From positions 1 to 53,537 of the forward strand of contig JANXLY010000145.1 of NCBI GenBank assembly GCA_025354885.1: a DNA stretch of 53,537 bases. Reading direction: 5' to 3'. This stretch comes from Acidobacteriota bacterium (lineage in GTDB: Bacteria; Acidobacteriota; Terriglobia; Bryobacterales; Bryobacteraceae). A program made the translations under genes and the position numbers. The notes beneath the pieces were generated by a model. It saw nothing but the letters and a program-made list of their open reading frames with translations, did no database searches and was not told the DNA's origin. This document shows, piece by piece, positions 34,892-42,868 of this stretch (position 1 is its first letter; the number at the start of each line of letters is the position of its first letter).

Positions 34892-36877
34892 CTATTGAAA
34901 GGTTGCCGCCTCAATCCTCTGGCTGAGCTGTTGATTCAAGCCGTCACGCTTCTTTGTCTCCGCAACAATCTGATCCCGCATCGTGACAATTTTCCCGTCC
35001 AGACTCGCAAGGTCGCTCGCATACTTCTGCACGCGCTCCTGCTGCCCTGCTACCGAATTCAGGCTCGACAAATTGCGCCGCACACGCTCCTGATCGCTCG
35101 TCGCTTCCGTGACCTGCGCATTCAAATTCTTGATCGTTCGATTCGATTCTGCAACCTGCCGGCGCAGCGCCGCAATCCCGCTCAGAATCTGTTTCGCTTC
35201 CGGCGTGAGTCGGTTCGAACTGATCCACATTCCAATCAACTCATCGCTGACATCACTAAGCTGATTGCTCTCAAACTGTGTTTCTTCTTCCTTCACCACC
35301 AGGCTCTGCGTCGCGTCTCCGGTCAGCTTCACCTCAAAGCGATAGTGCGTCTTGGTCTGCTCGGCAGGCTTCAGCGTGACCAGCTTGTAGTTGTAGCGAA
35401 TCCCGTGCTCAATCACCAGCGTCTTCGCCTTCCTGTCGACATTCGTGATGTTGTAAGTCTTCGTAACTTCGCGTGTCTGCCGCACAGTGATGACACCGCC
35501 GCTCGCCTTCACTTCACGCAGCACGTTTGGCGCGGAGTTGTCTTCCTCAACGACCCGCGTCCCAAGGTCACTCGCATAACTCAGCAAGCGCTTGTCGCCT
35601 GCCTTAAACGTATTCACCAACGCCTCGCCCGCATAGACGCCGCCATCATAAACGCTGAGCGGACCGCCATCGAGAGTCTTGCCCGTAGAGTTCGTAAGCT
35701 CCGCAGAATTCAGCGGATTCTCTCGCCCGGATCGCTCCGTATAGATGAGAAGCTTGCGGGCATTGATCTCCTGCTGCACAAACGGGAGCATCAACGACTC
35801 ATTTCGCTTCACACTCACCGGCTGCCCAAAGCGATACTCAAACAACTCGCCAGCCTCACGAGTCGCGGCATCGATCTGAACATTGGAAGACGCCACCATC
35901 TCCATCGCAAGCCCTGCACTAGCGGCCATCGACCTTCTTTTTTCCATCATCGGCGCAGCAGCGGGAAGAGGCGCGCCACCCAGTCCTCCCATCGCATAAG
36001 TCTTCGGGCCGACCATCTTATCCTCCTCCAACTCCGCCACTTCCCTCTGCATAAATTTCGGCTCATACAACTTCGAAATAAAGCTGATCGGCCTTCCCGA
36101 AATCACGCTCAACTCCACCTTGGTCCAATCCTCACCCGTCGTGTTGTCGATAATTGCCCAACCCTCGAGCATCGGCTTCTTCGCTGCTCCCGCATCCAGC
36201 ACCAGCCGGTAGCTCGACTTCCACACCGGCATCGGAATCGTATACGCAACACTCAACTTCCGCGCCGCATCTTTCGCCGAATCCACATAGACACTCTTCT
36301 GCTCGCGACTCCTGCTCGCATTCAGTGAACGCAAATACTCGCCAAGCTGCAACTGCAATTCCGGATCCGCCAACCGGATCGAAGTCGCCGCCCCCAAGTC
36401 ATAAGTCATGATGTCGCCACCTGCAGTCAACACGTTAATCGTCTCGCTGGTCGTCTGCGCCTTCTCGCGACTCTGCACGACCCGAGCCCCCACAATCTGC
36501 CCGCTCGTCGTTGCCTGCCCCATCTTCAACTCGATCTTCGCCCCCTTCAACTGATCCAGAAAATCCGTCAGCGGCGACCGATCCCCGAGCTTGAAAGGAA
36601 ACTCCGCCAGCTTCGAAGCGAGCGGCAGGCTCGAGTCATAACGCACTCCAGCCACAAAGTTGCCTGTCTGATCGCTAATCATCAAGGACTTCAAGACATC
36701 ATTCATCTCATTCGCTTTGAAATCCAGACGCGCGGATTGTCCGGCCGGAATTTCCCCGCCCCGCTCAAAGTATCCAATCCCGTGTTTATAGAGAATTACC
36801 TTTCGCACCGGCAATTCTGCCGCAGACAAAGTCTGAAGTACAAGTAAGATCGAAAGTAGGCTGACAGTTTGGCGCAT
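34892..36877 (-). CDS. Exported DUF4139-domain protein
   Basis: The 661-residue protein has a signal peptide (MRQTVSLLSILLVLQTLSAA) and then VRKVILYKHGIGYFERGGEIPAGQSARLDF, the usual opening of the DUF4139/DUF4140 group. The mid-section contains YTIPMPVWKSSYRLVLDAG and EGWAIIDNTTGEDWTKVELSVISGRPISF, the family's central beta-domain. A C-terminal coiled coil runs over about the last 95 residues (ALRRQVAESNRTIKNLNAQVTEATSDQERVRR...). It is probably periplasmic or surface-bound; no enzyme activity is known for the family. On the opposite strand a 492-codon open frame runs through it, judged a codon-usage artefact. Confidence 0.88.
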   Translation of the reverse strand: MRQTVSLLSILLVLQTLSAAELPVRKVILYKHGIGYFERGGEIPAGQSARLDFKANEMNDVLKSLMISDQTGNFVAGVRYDSSLPLASKLAEFPFKLGDRSPLTDFLDQLKGAKIELKMGQATTSGQIVGARVVQSREKAQTTSETINVLTAGGDIMTYDLGAATSIRLADPELQLQLGEYLRSLNASRSREQKSVYVDSAKDAARKLSVAYTIPMPVWKSSYRLVLDAGAAKKPMLEGWAIIDNTTGEDWTKVELSVISGRPISFISKLYEPKFMQREVAELEEDKMVGPKTYAMGGLGGAPLPAAAPMMEKRRSMAASAGLAMEMVASSNVQIDAATREAGELFEYRFGQPVSVKRNESLMLPFVQQEINARKLLIYTERSGRENPLNSAELTNSTGKTLDGGPLSVYDGGVYAGEALVNTFKAGDKRLLSYASDLGTRVVEEDNSAPNVLREVKASGGVITVRQTREVTKTYNITNVDRKAKTLVIEHGIRYNYKLVTLKPAEQTKTHYRFEVKLTGDATQSLVVKEEETQFESNQLSDVSDELIGMWISSNRLTPEAKQILSGIAALRRQVAESNRTIKNLNAQVTEATSDQERVRRNLSSLNSVAGQQERVQKYASDLASLDGKIVTMRDQIVAETKKRDGLNQQLSQRIEAATFQ

Positions 36878-36886
36878 AATTACCCT

Positions 36887-37687
36887 GTGACAAGTTTGAC
36901 ACCGCTTGAGCTGCGTCTGTTTCCTGTGGACGCAATGCTGCGCTTAAGCGTTGCAGCAACCTGGAATCAAACCGCCGCAGACTGGCATCGCATCCTAGCC
37001 TTAAGTCCCTGCCTCTGCTGGGGCATCGAAGCAGATGGTCAACTCGCCGCCACGGCAACCGCCATCGTCTATGACGAGAAACTCGCCTGGATCGGCATGG
37101 TCCTCACACTCCCCGAGTTTCGAGGCCAAGGCCTCGCAAGATGCCTCATCGCCCATCTACTCGACCAACTGCAACGCCAGAATATGCAGTGCATCAAACT
37201 GGACGCCACAACAATGGGCGCACCTCTCTATCGCGAATTCGGCTTCCTCGAAGAACGCCCCATCGAACGCTGGTTTCGACCCGGCATCAACCGCATCCCC
37301 GATAACACCGGAACCTGGGATCCTGCCCTTGACACAACAGCCACCGGCGTTTCCCGCCTCCACTTACTCAACGCACTCGCGAGCGAAAGCGTAGTCTGGG
37401 CAACTGCAGACGGCTCCTTCGCCATGCTCCGCCCAGGCGCAAACGCAAGCTATCTCGGCCCCATCCTCGCCCGCAACGCAGAGAGCGCACAGCAACTGCT
37501 CGCCGCTCTCCCCCCGGATGCCGCCGCATACTGGGATCTCTTCCCCGAACACAACGAAGCCAGATCTCTCGCTACGCAGCTCGGCTTCAAACCCGCACGC
37601 CAGCTCCTGCGCATGTCCCTCGGCAACAATATTCCCAACTCCAATCTCCAATTTCAATTCGGCATTGCCGGCTTCGAGTATGGTTAA
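36887..37687 (+). CDS. Tandem GNAT acetyltransferase (YitH-like)
   Basis: A GTG at 36887 gives 266 residues; a TTG at 36869 would overlap the divergent gene. The first half is a GNAT domain with motif A in MVLTLPEFRGQGLARCLIAHLLDQL, the R/Q-x-x-G-x-G/A acetyl-CoA loop. The second half (SRLHLLNALASESVVWATADGSFAMLRPGANASYLGPILARNAESAQQLLAAL...) fits the second domain (Acetyltransf_18) of YitH-type proteins. The acceptor is unknown. The gap to the DUF4139 start is only 9 bases, so the promoters overlap or lie inside the neighbouring genes. Confidence 0.86.
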   Translation: MTSLTPLELRLFPVDAMLRLSVAATWNQTAADWHRILALSPCLCWGIEADGQLAATATAIVYDEKLAWIGMVLTLPEFRGQGLARCLIAHLLDQLQRQNMQCIKLDATTMGAPLYREFGFLEERPIERWFRPGINRIPDNTGTWDPALDTTATGVSRLHLLNALASESVVWATADGSFAMLRPGANASYLGPILARNAESAQQLLAALPPDAAAYWDLFPEHNEARSLATQLGFKPARQLLRMSLGNNIPNSNLQFQFGIAGFEYG

Positions 37688-38717
37688 TAGGATGCAAGGA
37701 TTTCACGACGAAGCTGAGCTCGAAGACTGGCTCTCAACGCCCTCACCAGCCGACATCGAAACAGTGTTAGCCCACGGCGGCGACCTCATGGTTCTTGGCG
37801 CAGGCGGCAAAATGGGCCCAACTCTCGCCTTGCGTATCCGGCGCGCAGTGCAACAGGCCGGCACCAACCAGCGAGTCTTCGCCGTCTCCCGCTTTGAAGA
37901 TTCAAAACTTCGCGACTCGCTTACCAGCAGCGGCATCGAAGTCATCCCGCTTGACCTCATGCGCGAAGGCGCGCTCGCAACCCTGCCGCCTGCCCCAAAC
38001 CTCATCTACCTCGCCGGCCGCAAATTCGGCAGCAGCGGCAATGCAGCCCTCACCTGGGCGATGAACGTGCTCCTCCCCGGTCGCGTCGTAGAACACTTCC
38101 GCAACTCCCGCATCGTCGCACTATCGAGCGGCAACATCTATCCCTTCATGCCAATTTCTTCGCGCGGAGCAAACGAAGAAACACCAGTCGGACCGGTCGG
38201 CGAATACGCCCAATCCGTCCTTGGCCGCGAGCGCATGTTCGAACATGGCGCACTCGAGTACGGCACTCCCGTTGTCAACGTACGACTCAACTACGCCCTC
38301 GAACCCCGCTACGGCGTGCTCGCCGATCTCGGACTCAAGGTCTGGAACAACGAGCCAATCGACATCAGCATGCCCGCCGTTAACGTCATCTGGCAGGGCG
38401 ACGCCAATTCTTACGCACTGCAATCCCTCTCGCTCTGTAATTCCCCGGCCGCACTTCTCAACGTCGCTGGCCCGGAAGTCTTGCGTGTCCGCAATCTTGC
38501 ACTCGCCTTCGCAAAACGCTGGAACAAGCTGCCAAACTTCACCGGTCAAGAAGCCGCCACCGCACTGCTCAACGACTCCACAAAATGCCGCACCCTCTTC
38601 GGCGAGCCGCAAGTCTCCTGGCAACAGACCCTCGACTGGACCGCCCACTGGATCGAGACCGGCGGCAGATCTCTCGGCAAGCCAACTCACTTTGAAGCAA
38701 GGGATGGAAAGTTCTAA
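37680..38717 (+). CDS. NAD-dependent epimerase/dehydratase-family protein
   Basis: The ATG at 37680 overlaps the GNAT gene's stop by 8 bases; an ATG at 37692 is also possible. The 345-residue protein has a Rossmann opening (LMVLGAGGKMGPTLALRIRRA) with the GxGxxG replaced by GAGGKMG, typical of some divergent epimerases, and VYxxK is not clear (SSGNIYPFM...EYAQSVLGRERM). The Tyr and Arg of this block replace the usual Tyr-Lys pair. It precedes a DapA-like gene with a one-base overlap (TAATG), a pair also seen in Planctomycetes, so the two probably act on one sugar-acid or keto-acid. Confidence 0.85.
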   Translation: MVNRMQGFHDEAELEDWLSTPSPADIETVLAHGGDLMVLGAGGKMGPTLALRIRRAVQQAGTNQRVFAVSRFEDSKLRDSLTSSGIEVIPLDLMREGALATLPPAPNLIYLAGRKFGSSGNAALTWAMNVLLPGRVVEHFRNSRIVALSSGNIYPFMPISSRGANEETPVGPVGEYAQSVLGRERMFEHGALEYGTPVVNVRLNYALEPRYGVLADLGLKVWNNEPIDISMPAVNVIWQGDANSYALQSLSLCNSPAALLNVAGPEVLRVRNLALAFAKRWNKLPNFTGQEAATALLNDSTKCRTLFGEPQVSWQQTLDWTAHWIETGGRSLGKPTHFEARDGKF

Positions 38718-39709
38718 TGACCCTCCGCGAAAAACTGCTCGCGGGCATGGTGATCCCCGCACACCCGCTCGCTCTCAATGCCGCCCGTAAGCTCGATCCC
38801 GACAAACAACAAGCCCTCACCCGCTACTACGCAAACTCAGGCGCTGGTGGTATCGCAGTCGCTGTGCACACCACGCAATTCACCATCCGCGAACACAAGC
38901 TGCTCGAGCCTGTTCTTCAAATCGCGATCGACGTCTGGCGTCACCCGGACCGCATCGCCATTGCCGGTGTTTGCGGCAAAACTCCGCAGGCAACCACCGA
39001 AGCCGAACTCGCGGTCAGGCTCGGCTACGACGCCGGGCTCCTCAGCCTCGCAGCCTTCCGCGACGCCACTGAAGACGAAATGATCGCCCACGCGCGTGAA
39101 ATCTCGGGCATCCTCCCGGTGATCGGCTTTTACCTCCAACCCGCCGTTGGTGGCCGCATCCTCACACACAATTTCTGGCGACGCTTCGCAGATATCGACA
39201 ACATCGTCGCCATCAAAGTCGCCCCCTTCCATCGCTACCAGACTCTCGACGTGATGCGCGCCGTAGCCGCCAGCGGAAGAGCAAACGAACTCGCCATTTA
39301 TACGGGCAACGACGACAACATCATCAACGATCTGCTAACCACCTACGAGTTCAACGGGGTGCGTCTCCGCATGGTGGGAGGCCTTCTGGGGCAGTGGGCC
39401 GTGTGGACGGCTCGCGCTGTCGAAATTCTCAAAACCATCCAGCAGATTCACGCAACGGGCACAGCAATTCCCCAACACCTGCTCACACTCAATGCGCAGT
39501 TGACGGATGCCAACGCCGCAATCTTCGACGTAGCCAACAACTTCCATGGCTGCATCGCCGGCATCCACGAGGTATTGCGTCGCAGCGGACTCCTCGAAGG
39601 CATCTGGTGCCTTGATCCGCACGAAAATCTGGGTCCAGGTCAACTCGCTGAAATCGACCGCGTGCTCAGCGCTTACCCGCAACTTCAGGATGCACTTCGT
39701 AATGTATGA
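38717..39709 (+). CDS. DapA-like (dihydrodipicolinate synthase family) aldolase/lyase
   Basis: The 330-residue protein is a (beta/alpha)8 barrel of the N-acetylneuraminate lyase superfamily. The Schiff-base Lys lies in DNIVAIKVAPFHRYQTLDV, and the conserved Tyr in VIGFYLQPAVGG. The usual GTTGE loop at the first strand is not present in standard form (GAGGIAVAVHTTQF), so the substrate differs from pyruvate plus aspartate semialdehyde. It follows the epimerase by a TAATG overlap. The end overlaps the CMP-kinase-like gene end by 44 bases. Confidence 0.88.
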   Translation: MTLREKLLAGMVIPAHPLALNAARKLDPDKQQALTRYYANSGAGGIAVAVHTTQFTIREHKLLEPVLQIAIDVWRHPDRIAIAGVCGKTPQATTEAELAVRLGYDAGLLSLAAFRDATEDEMIAHAREISGILPVIGFYLQPAVGGRILTHNFWRRFADIDNIVAIKVAPFHRYQTLDVMRAVAASGRANELAIYTGNDDNIINDLLTTYEFNGVRLRMVGGLLGQWAVWTARAVEILKTIQQIHATGTAIPQHLLTLNAQLTDANAAIFDVANNFHGCIAGIHEVLRRSGLLEGIWCLDPHENLGPGQLAEIDRVLSAYPQLQDALRNV

Positions 39710-40436
39710 GACGGGCTGCAACCAAAGCTTCCTGCTCCTCAATCGCCCGCGTTACAATCGCCGCACCCCGCACCACATGGATCTCGCCATCGATCACCGT
39801 GATCTCAAGAGAATCCGCATCCGGCTCCGCCGACCCTTCAACATGAAGCCGTAGCGGCGACAGCAAACACGACGCCTGAGGCGGCGCAACACGCACCGCA
39901 TCATACATGATCCGCCCAAGCTCCAGCGGCTCAAGCGTACTCGAATCGAGAATCAGATCGTAATTCCGCCAGTCCTCGCAATCAATCCCGTAATACTGTT
40001 TAAAGCGTTCATTTTCGATCATCTGCCGCTGCGCATTCGCCGCATAGGCATCCTCCGGCGTTCGATAAGATTCATCGCTACGCTGCGCCCGAAACACGCG
40101 GTCACCGGCAATCGCCGTATCCACAACCAGATGAATCTTGAAGGAATTCGCAATGAAATGCCAGGCCAGCCGCGAATCCACAATCAGCGATTCCGCAGAA
40201 TCCTGAAGCGCAATCAACTGGTCGTCAATCAGCTTGTCAATCGTCTTATCTGTCTTGGCAATCTCGTTCAACTCGATCACCGACAGACCTCGTTCTTCCG
40301 CCATGCGGCGCAGGATGGTGCCTGCCGAAATGACACGCCAGCCCGTAAGGGCTGAGAGTTCACGACAGACGCTGGTCTTGCCGCTGCCGATGAGGCCAGA
40401 GACGGTAACGATTGTGGGTTTGGGGGCAGATGCCAT
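39666..40436 (-). CDS. Cytidylate-kinase-like P-loop kinase with a C-terminal extension
   Basis: The 256-residue protein starts with a P-loop (TVSGLIGSGKTSVCREL) and continues with ISAGTILRRMAEERGLSVIELNEIAKTDKTIDKLIDDQLI and LIVDSRLAWHFI, the pattern of the archaeal-type cytidylate kinase. RAQRSDESYRTPEDAYAANAQRQMIENERFKQYYGIDCEDWRNYDLILDSS forms the lid and late strand. About 85 C-terminal residues (PQASCLLSPLRLHVEGSAEPDADSLEITVIDGEIHVVRGAAIV...) form an extra beta-rich domain I do not recognise. It probably phosphorylates CMP/dCMP or a related nucleotide. The stop region overlaps the convergent DapA-like gene by 44 bases, and the start is 20 bases from the LptF-LptG gene end. Confidence 0.78.
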   Translation of the reverse strand: MASAPKPTIVTVSGLIGSGKTSVCRELSALTGWRVISAGTILRRMAEERGLSVIELNEIAKTDKTIDKLIDDQLIALQDSAESLIVDSRLAWHFIANSFKIHLVVDTAIAGDRVFRAQRSDESYRTPEDAYAANAQRQMIENERFKQYYGIDCEDWRNYDLILDSSTLEPLELGRIMYDAVRVAPPQASCLLSPLRLHVEGSAEPDADSLEITVIDGEIHVVRGAAIVTRAIEEQEALVAARLIHYEVHPEVAGKR

Positions 40437-40456
40437 GAGTTTGAAAATGAAAAGTT

Positions 40457-42844
40457 CTAAGTACGAAGTCTAGCCAAAAGCCAGGCTCCAATGAGCGAAA
40501 ATAATGCGTCTGGGCTCCAGGCCGCCAGCGCCGGAGGCAATTGTCCAACATTCCCCACCTGTTCAAAAACCGAAGAAATCGTCCAGTAAGCAATCGCGAT
40601 TCCGATGCTCACTCCAACCCCGGCCATCGCTCCGCGATTACCCGTCAGGAACGCGAAAGGAACGCTGATCATCGCCATGATAAAAGCGAAAAGCGGTACC
40701 GCAAATTTCTTGTGGTAACGCACCTGCAGCCTCGTCGTATCAAGCCCCGATTGCTGCAGCGTCTGTATGTAGCTACCCAGTTGATGGAAGTTCATCTGTT
40801 TGTCCTGGATCAGTTCCTGTAGAAAGTAATCCGGCGTCTCGGTCAATTCTGGAAAAGTTGCCGTCGATTCAAGAAACGGTTCATACGCCGCCATATGGAT
40901 CCCCTTGTAGTCGCGTCGATATCCGGACTGAAATACCCAGCGCTTCAAATTCGGTTCCCAGCGCGCCCGATCCGCAGCAATCATCCGCTTCATCGAGAAC
41001 GTGTCGCAATCCAGTTCATAAACGCGTGGGCTCACCATCACCTTCTGAACAGGATCAAGAAACTTGTAGTAAAAAATTCGGCAGCCTTCGCCAAAGATAA
41101 ACTTGCGATCGGGCTGCACATAAGTCTGTGGGGCCTTGCCCTTGATCTCGCTACGCAGCGCATCCTGTCTACGATTCGCTTCGGGAACATAATAATAATC
41201 AAAAGCGAAAAGACTAGCACTCAGGATCAAACTCGCCAGCAGAATGGATAGAGAAAGCCGGTGCAGGCTCACCCCGCAAGCCTTGAATGCGGTCACCTCA
41301 TTCGATTTCGTCAGAATGCCGAAGGTCACCAGCACTGCCACCAGCACACTCACCGGAGTCGTATCGTAAATCAGTTGCGGCAGCAGAAATACAAGGTAAG
41401 AGCTCGTTTTCGAACTATTGATATTGTTGCGAATGATGTCGCCTAACAGCTCGAAGAAAGTAAATACTTCTGTCATCATTACAAAACTGACTAATAGCAG
41501 CGTGAAGTAGAAGACAAAAGTTCGCAGCACATATGCGTCCATGATCCGGCTCAGAAGCGGGATTCCCGGCACACGTACTACCTTGTAAAAGCCAGACTCC
41601 AGAGCTTGCGCAGCCGAGCGCGGCATCAGATTCTGTTCTTCTTCTTTACGTCCCCTGATCCGCGCCCACATCGTTTCAATGCTGGTCTGTATCGTACCCA
41701 CCAGATCGTGGTCCCCAGGCGTTTCAAGCCTCGACAGCAACACGGCGCACAGCAGGACGAAAATCAGATTGGGCCCCCAGGTGGCCAGCTCCGCGCTCAT
41801 CCCGCCGCGCCGCGCCATCTGTTGCAGGCTGATCATGCTCATGTAGTAGAGAAAAGCCAGCAGCACCGTAACCACAAATGCTGCACTTTTGCCCGCTTTT
41901 CGTCGTGAAACGCCAAGCGGCACACCCACCAGCGCCAGCAGAAGACAGGCAAAAGGCAATGCAATCCGCTGATGAAATTCGATCCGCGCATCCACGCTCT
42001 CGTTGCGTGCCGTCTTCTCGATATAGAGCCACAGCGGCACCGTGTCCATCTCAAGAAAGTTGTTCGACCGCCGGTATTCGTTCGGCTCCTTGGCCTGCAA
42101 TCCAAGGTCGCTGATCGGTGAGTAAGATGTAGCATCCTGCGCCGGGTTCTTGCCAATCTCGTAGGTGCTACCGTTCTTCATCGCCAGTTGGATGCGATTG
42201 TTCTTCACATCCGATACTGCCAATGCTTCTTCTCCCAGCAGGATCCTCGGCTCGTCGGATCGCTCCCGCGCCGCAGAACTCCGCTGTTCCCCGCCCCGCA
42301 GATCGGCCATGAAAATCTTCTTCCACTTTACCGTCGGCCCGGCAATAACATCTCCTACATACAGAATTGTATTCGGGAAGCTCTCTTCAAAGACACGAGG
42401 CTGTATCTCGGCAGTAACCTGCGCTGCCAGTGCCCGGTTCATAAGCCGACTCGATTGTCGATAACTCCAGGGAGTGAGCCAGGTGCTCGAAGCCGCAGTA
42501 AGGATAAACCCCAACAACCCAAAGGTCAGCACCGGGGCAATGACACGCCTGGCAGATGAACCCGTCGCCCGCAGCGCCGTAATCTCGTTGTCTCCAGACA
42601 TACGACTCAAACCAATCAGCACACCCACCAGCACGCCCACCGGAATCGTAAACGGCGAGGTCGGCGGGACAATCAGCAAAAACAGATAAACAGCAGTCTG
42701 CCAATCGGTAGAATTCCGCAGCACCAGCTCAAACAGCTTGCCGCTCCCCAGCCGCTGCAAAAAGAGTACAAACGTGAATAGAAGCACCCCCACCAGGGCA
42801 CTGGATGCGACTTCGCGAAAGACGGCTCTCGAAAGAATTTTCAC
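40457..42844 (-). CDS. lptFG: LptF-LptG fusion, LPS-export ABC permease
   Basis: The 795-residue protein joins two YjgP/YjgQ permeases in one chain. The first (about 1-375) has MKILSRAVFREVASSALVGVLLFTFVLF, the periplasmic beta-jelly roll, and RIALPFACLLLALVGVPLGVS as the last helices. A linker of about 50 residues (RIRGRKEEEQNLMPRSA) follows, then a second LptF/G (about 430-795) with RIMDAYVLRTFVFYFTLLLVSFVMMTEVF...VLVAVLVTFGILTKSNEVTAFKACGVS and KKFAVPLFAFIMAMISVPFAF. In E. coli LptF and LptG are separate and with LptB2 pull LPS from the membrane. No LptB or LptC is near. It follows the exported TldE-like gene by 24 bases. Confidence 0.92.
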   Translation of the reverse strand: MKILSRAVFREVASSALVGVLLFTFVLFLQRLGSGKLFELVLRNSTDWQTAVYLFLLIVPPTSPFTIPVGVLVGVLIGLSRMSGDNEITALRATGSSARRVIAPVLTFGLLGFILTAASSTWLTPWSYRQSSRLMNRALAAQVTAEIQPRVFEESFPNTILYVGDVIAGPTVKWKKIFMADLRGGEQRSSAARERSDEPRILLGEEALAVSDVKNNRIQLAMKNGSTYEIGKNPAQDATSYSPISDLGLQAKEPNEYRRSNNFLEMDTVPLWLYIEKTARNESVDARIEFHQRIALPFACLLLALVGVPLGVSRRKAGKSAAFVVTVLLAFLYYMSMISLQQMARRGGMSAELATWGPNLIFVLLCAVLLSRLETPGDHDLVGTIQTSIETMWARIRGRKEEEQNLMPRSAAQALESGFYKVVRVPGIPLLSRIMDAYVLRTFVFYFTLLLVSFVMMTEVFTFFELLGDIIRNNINSSKTSSYLVFLLPQLIYDTTPVSVLVAVLVTFGILTKSNEVTAFKACGVSLHRLSLSILLASLILSASLFAFDYYYVPEANRRQDALRSEIKGKAPQTYVQPDRKFIFGEGCRIFYYKFLDPVQKVMVSPRVYELDCDTFSMKRMIAADRARWEPNLKRWVFQSGYRRDYKGIHMAAYEPFLESTATFPELTETPDYFLQELIQDKQMNFHQLGSYIQTLQQSGLDTTRLQVRYHKKFAVPLFAFIMAMISVPFAFLTGNRGAMAGVGVSIGIAIAYWTISSVFEQVGNVGQLPPALAAWSPDALFSLIGAWLLARLRT

Positions 42845-42868
42845 GATTGGCTTAGGGCCTTGATCCTT

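Noticed and set aside
34850..36328. 492-codon open frame on the plus strand opposite the DUF4139 gene
   Set aside because: It covers the coding strand of a clear exported protein. Its translation has low-complexity Arg/His/Leu-rich content and no start signal. Long antisense frames are expected in GC-rich genes with few stop codons.
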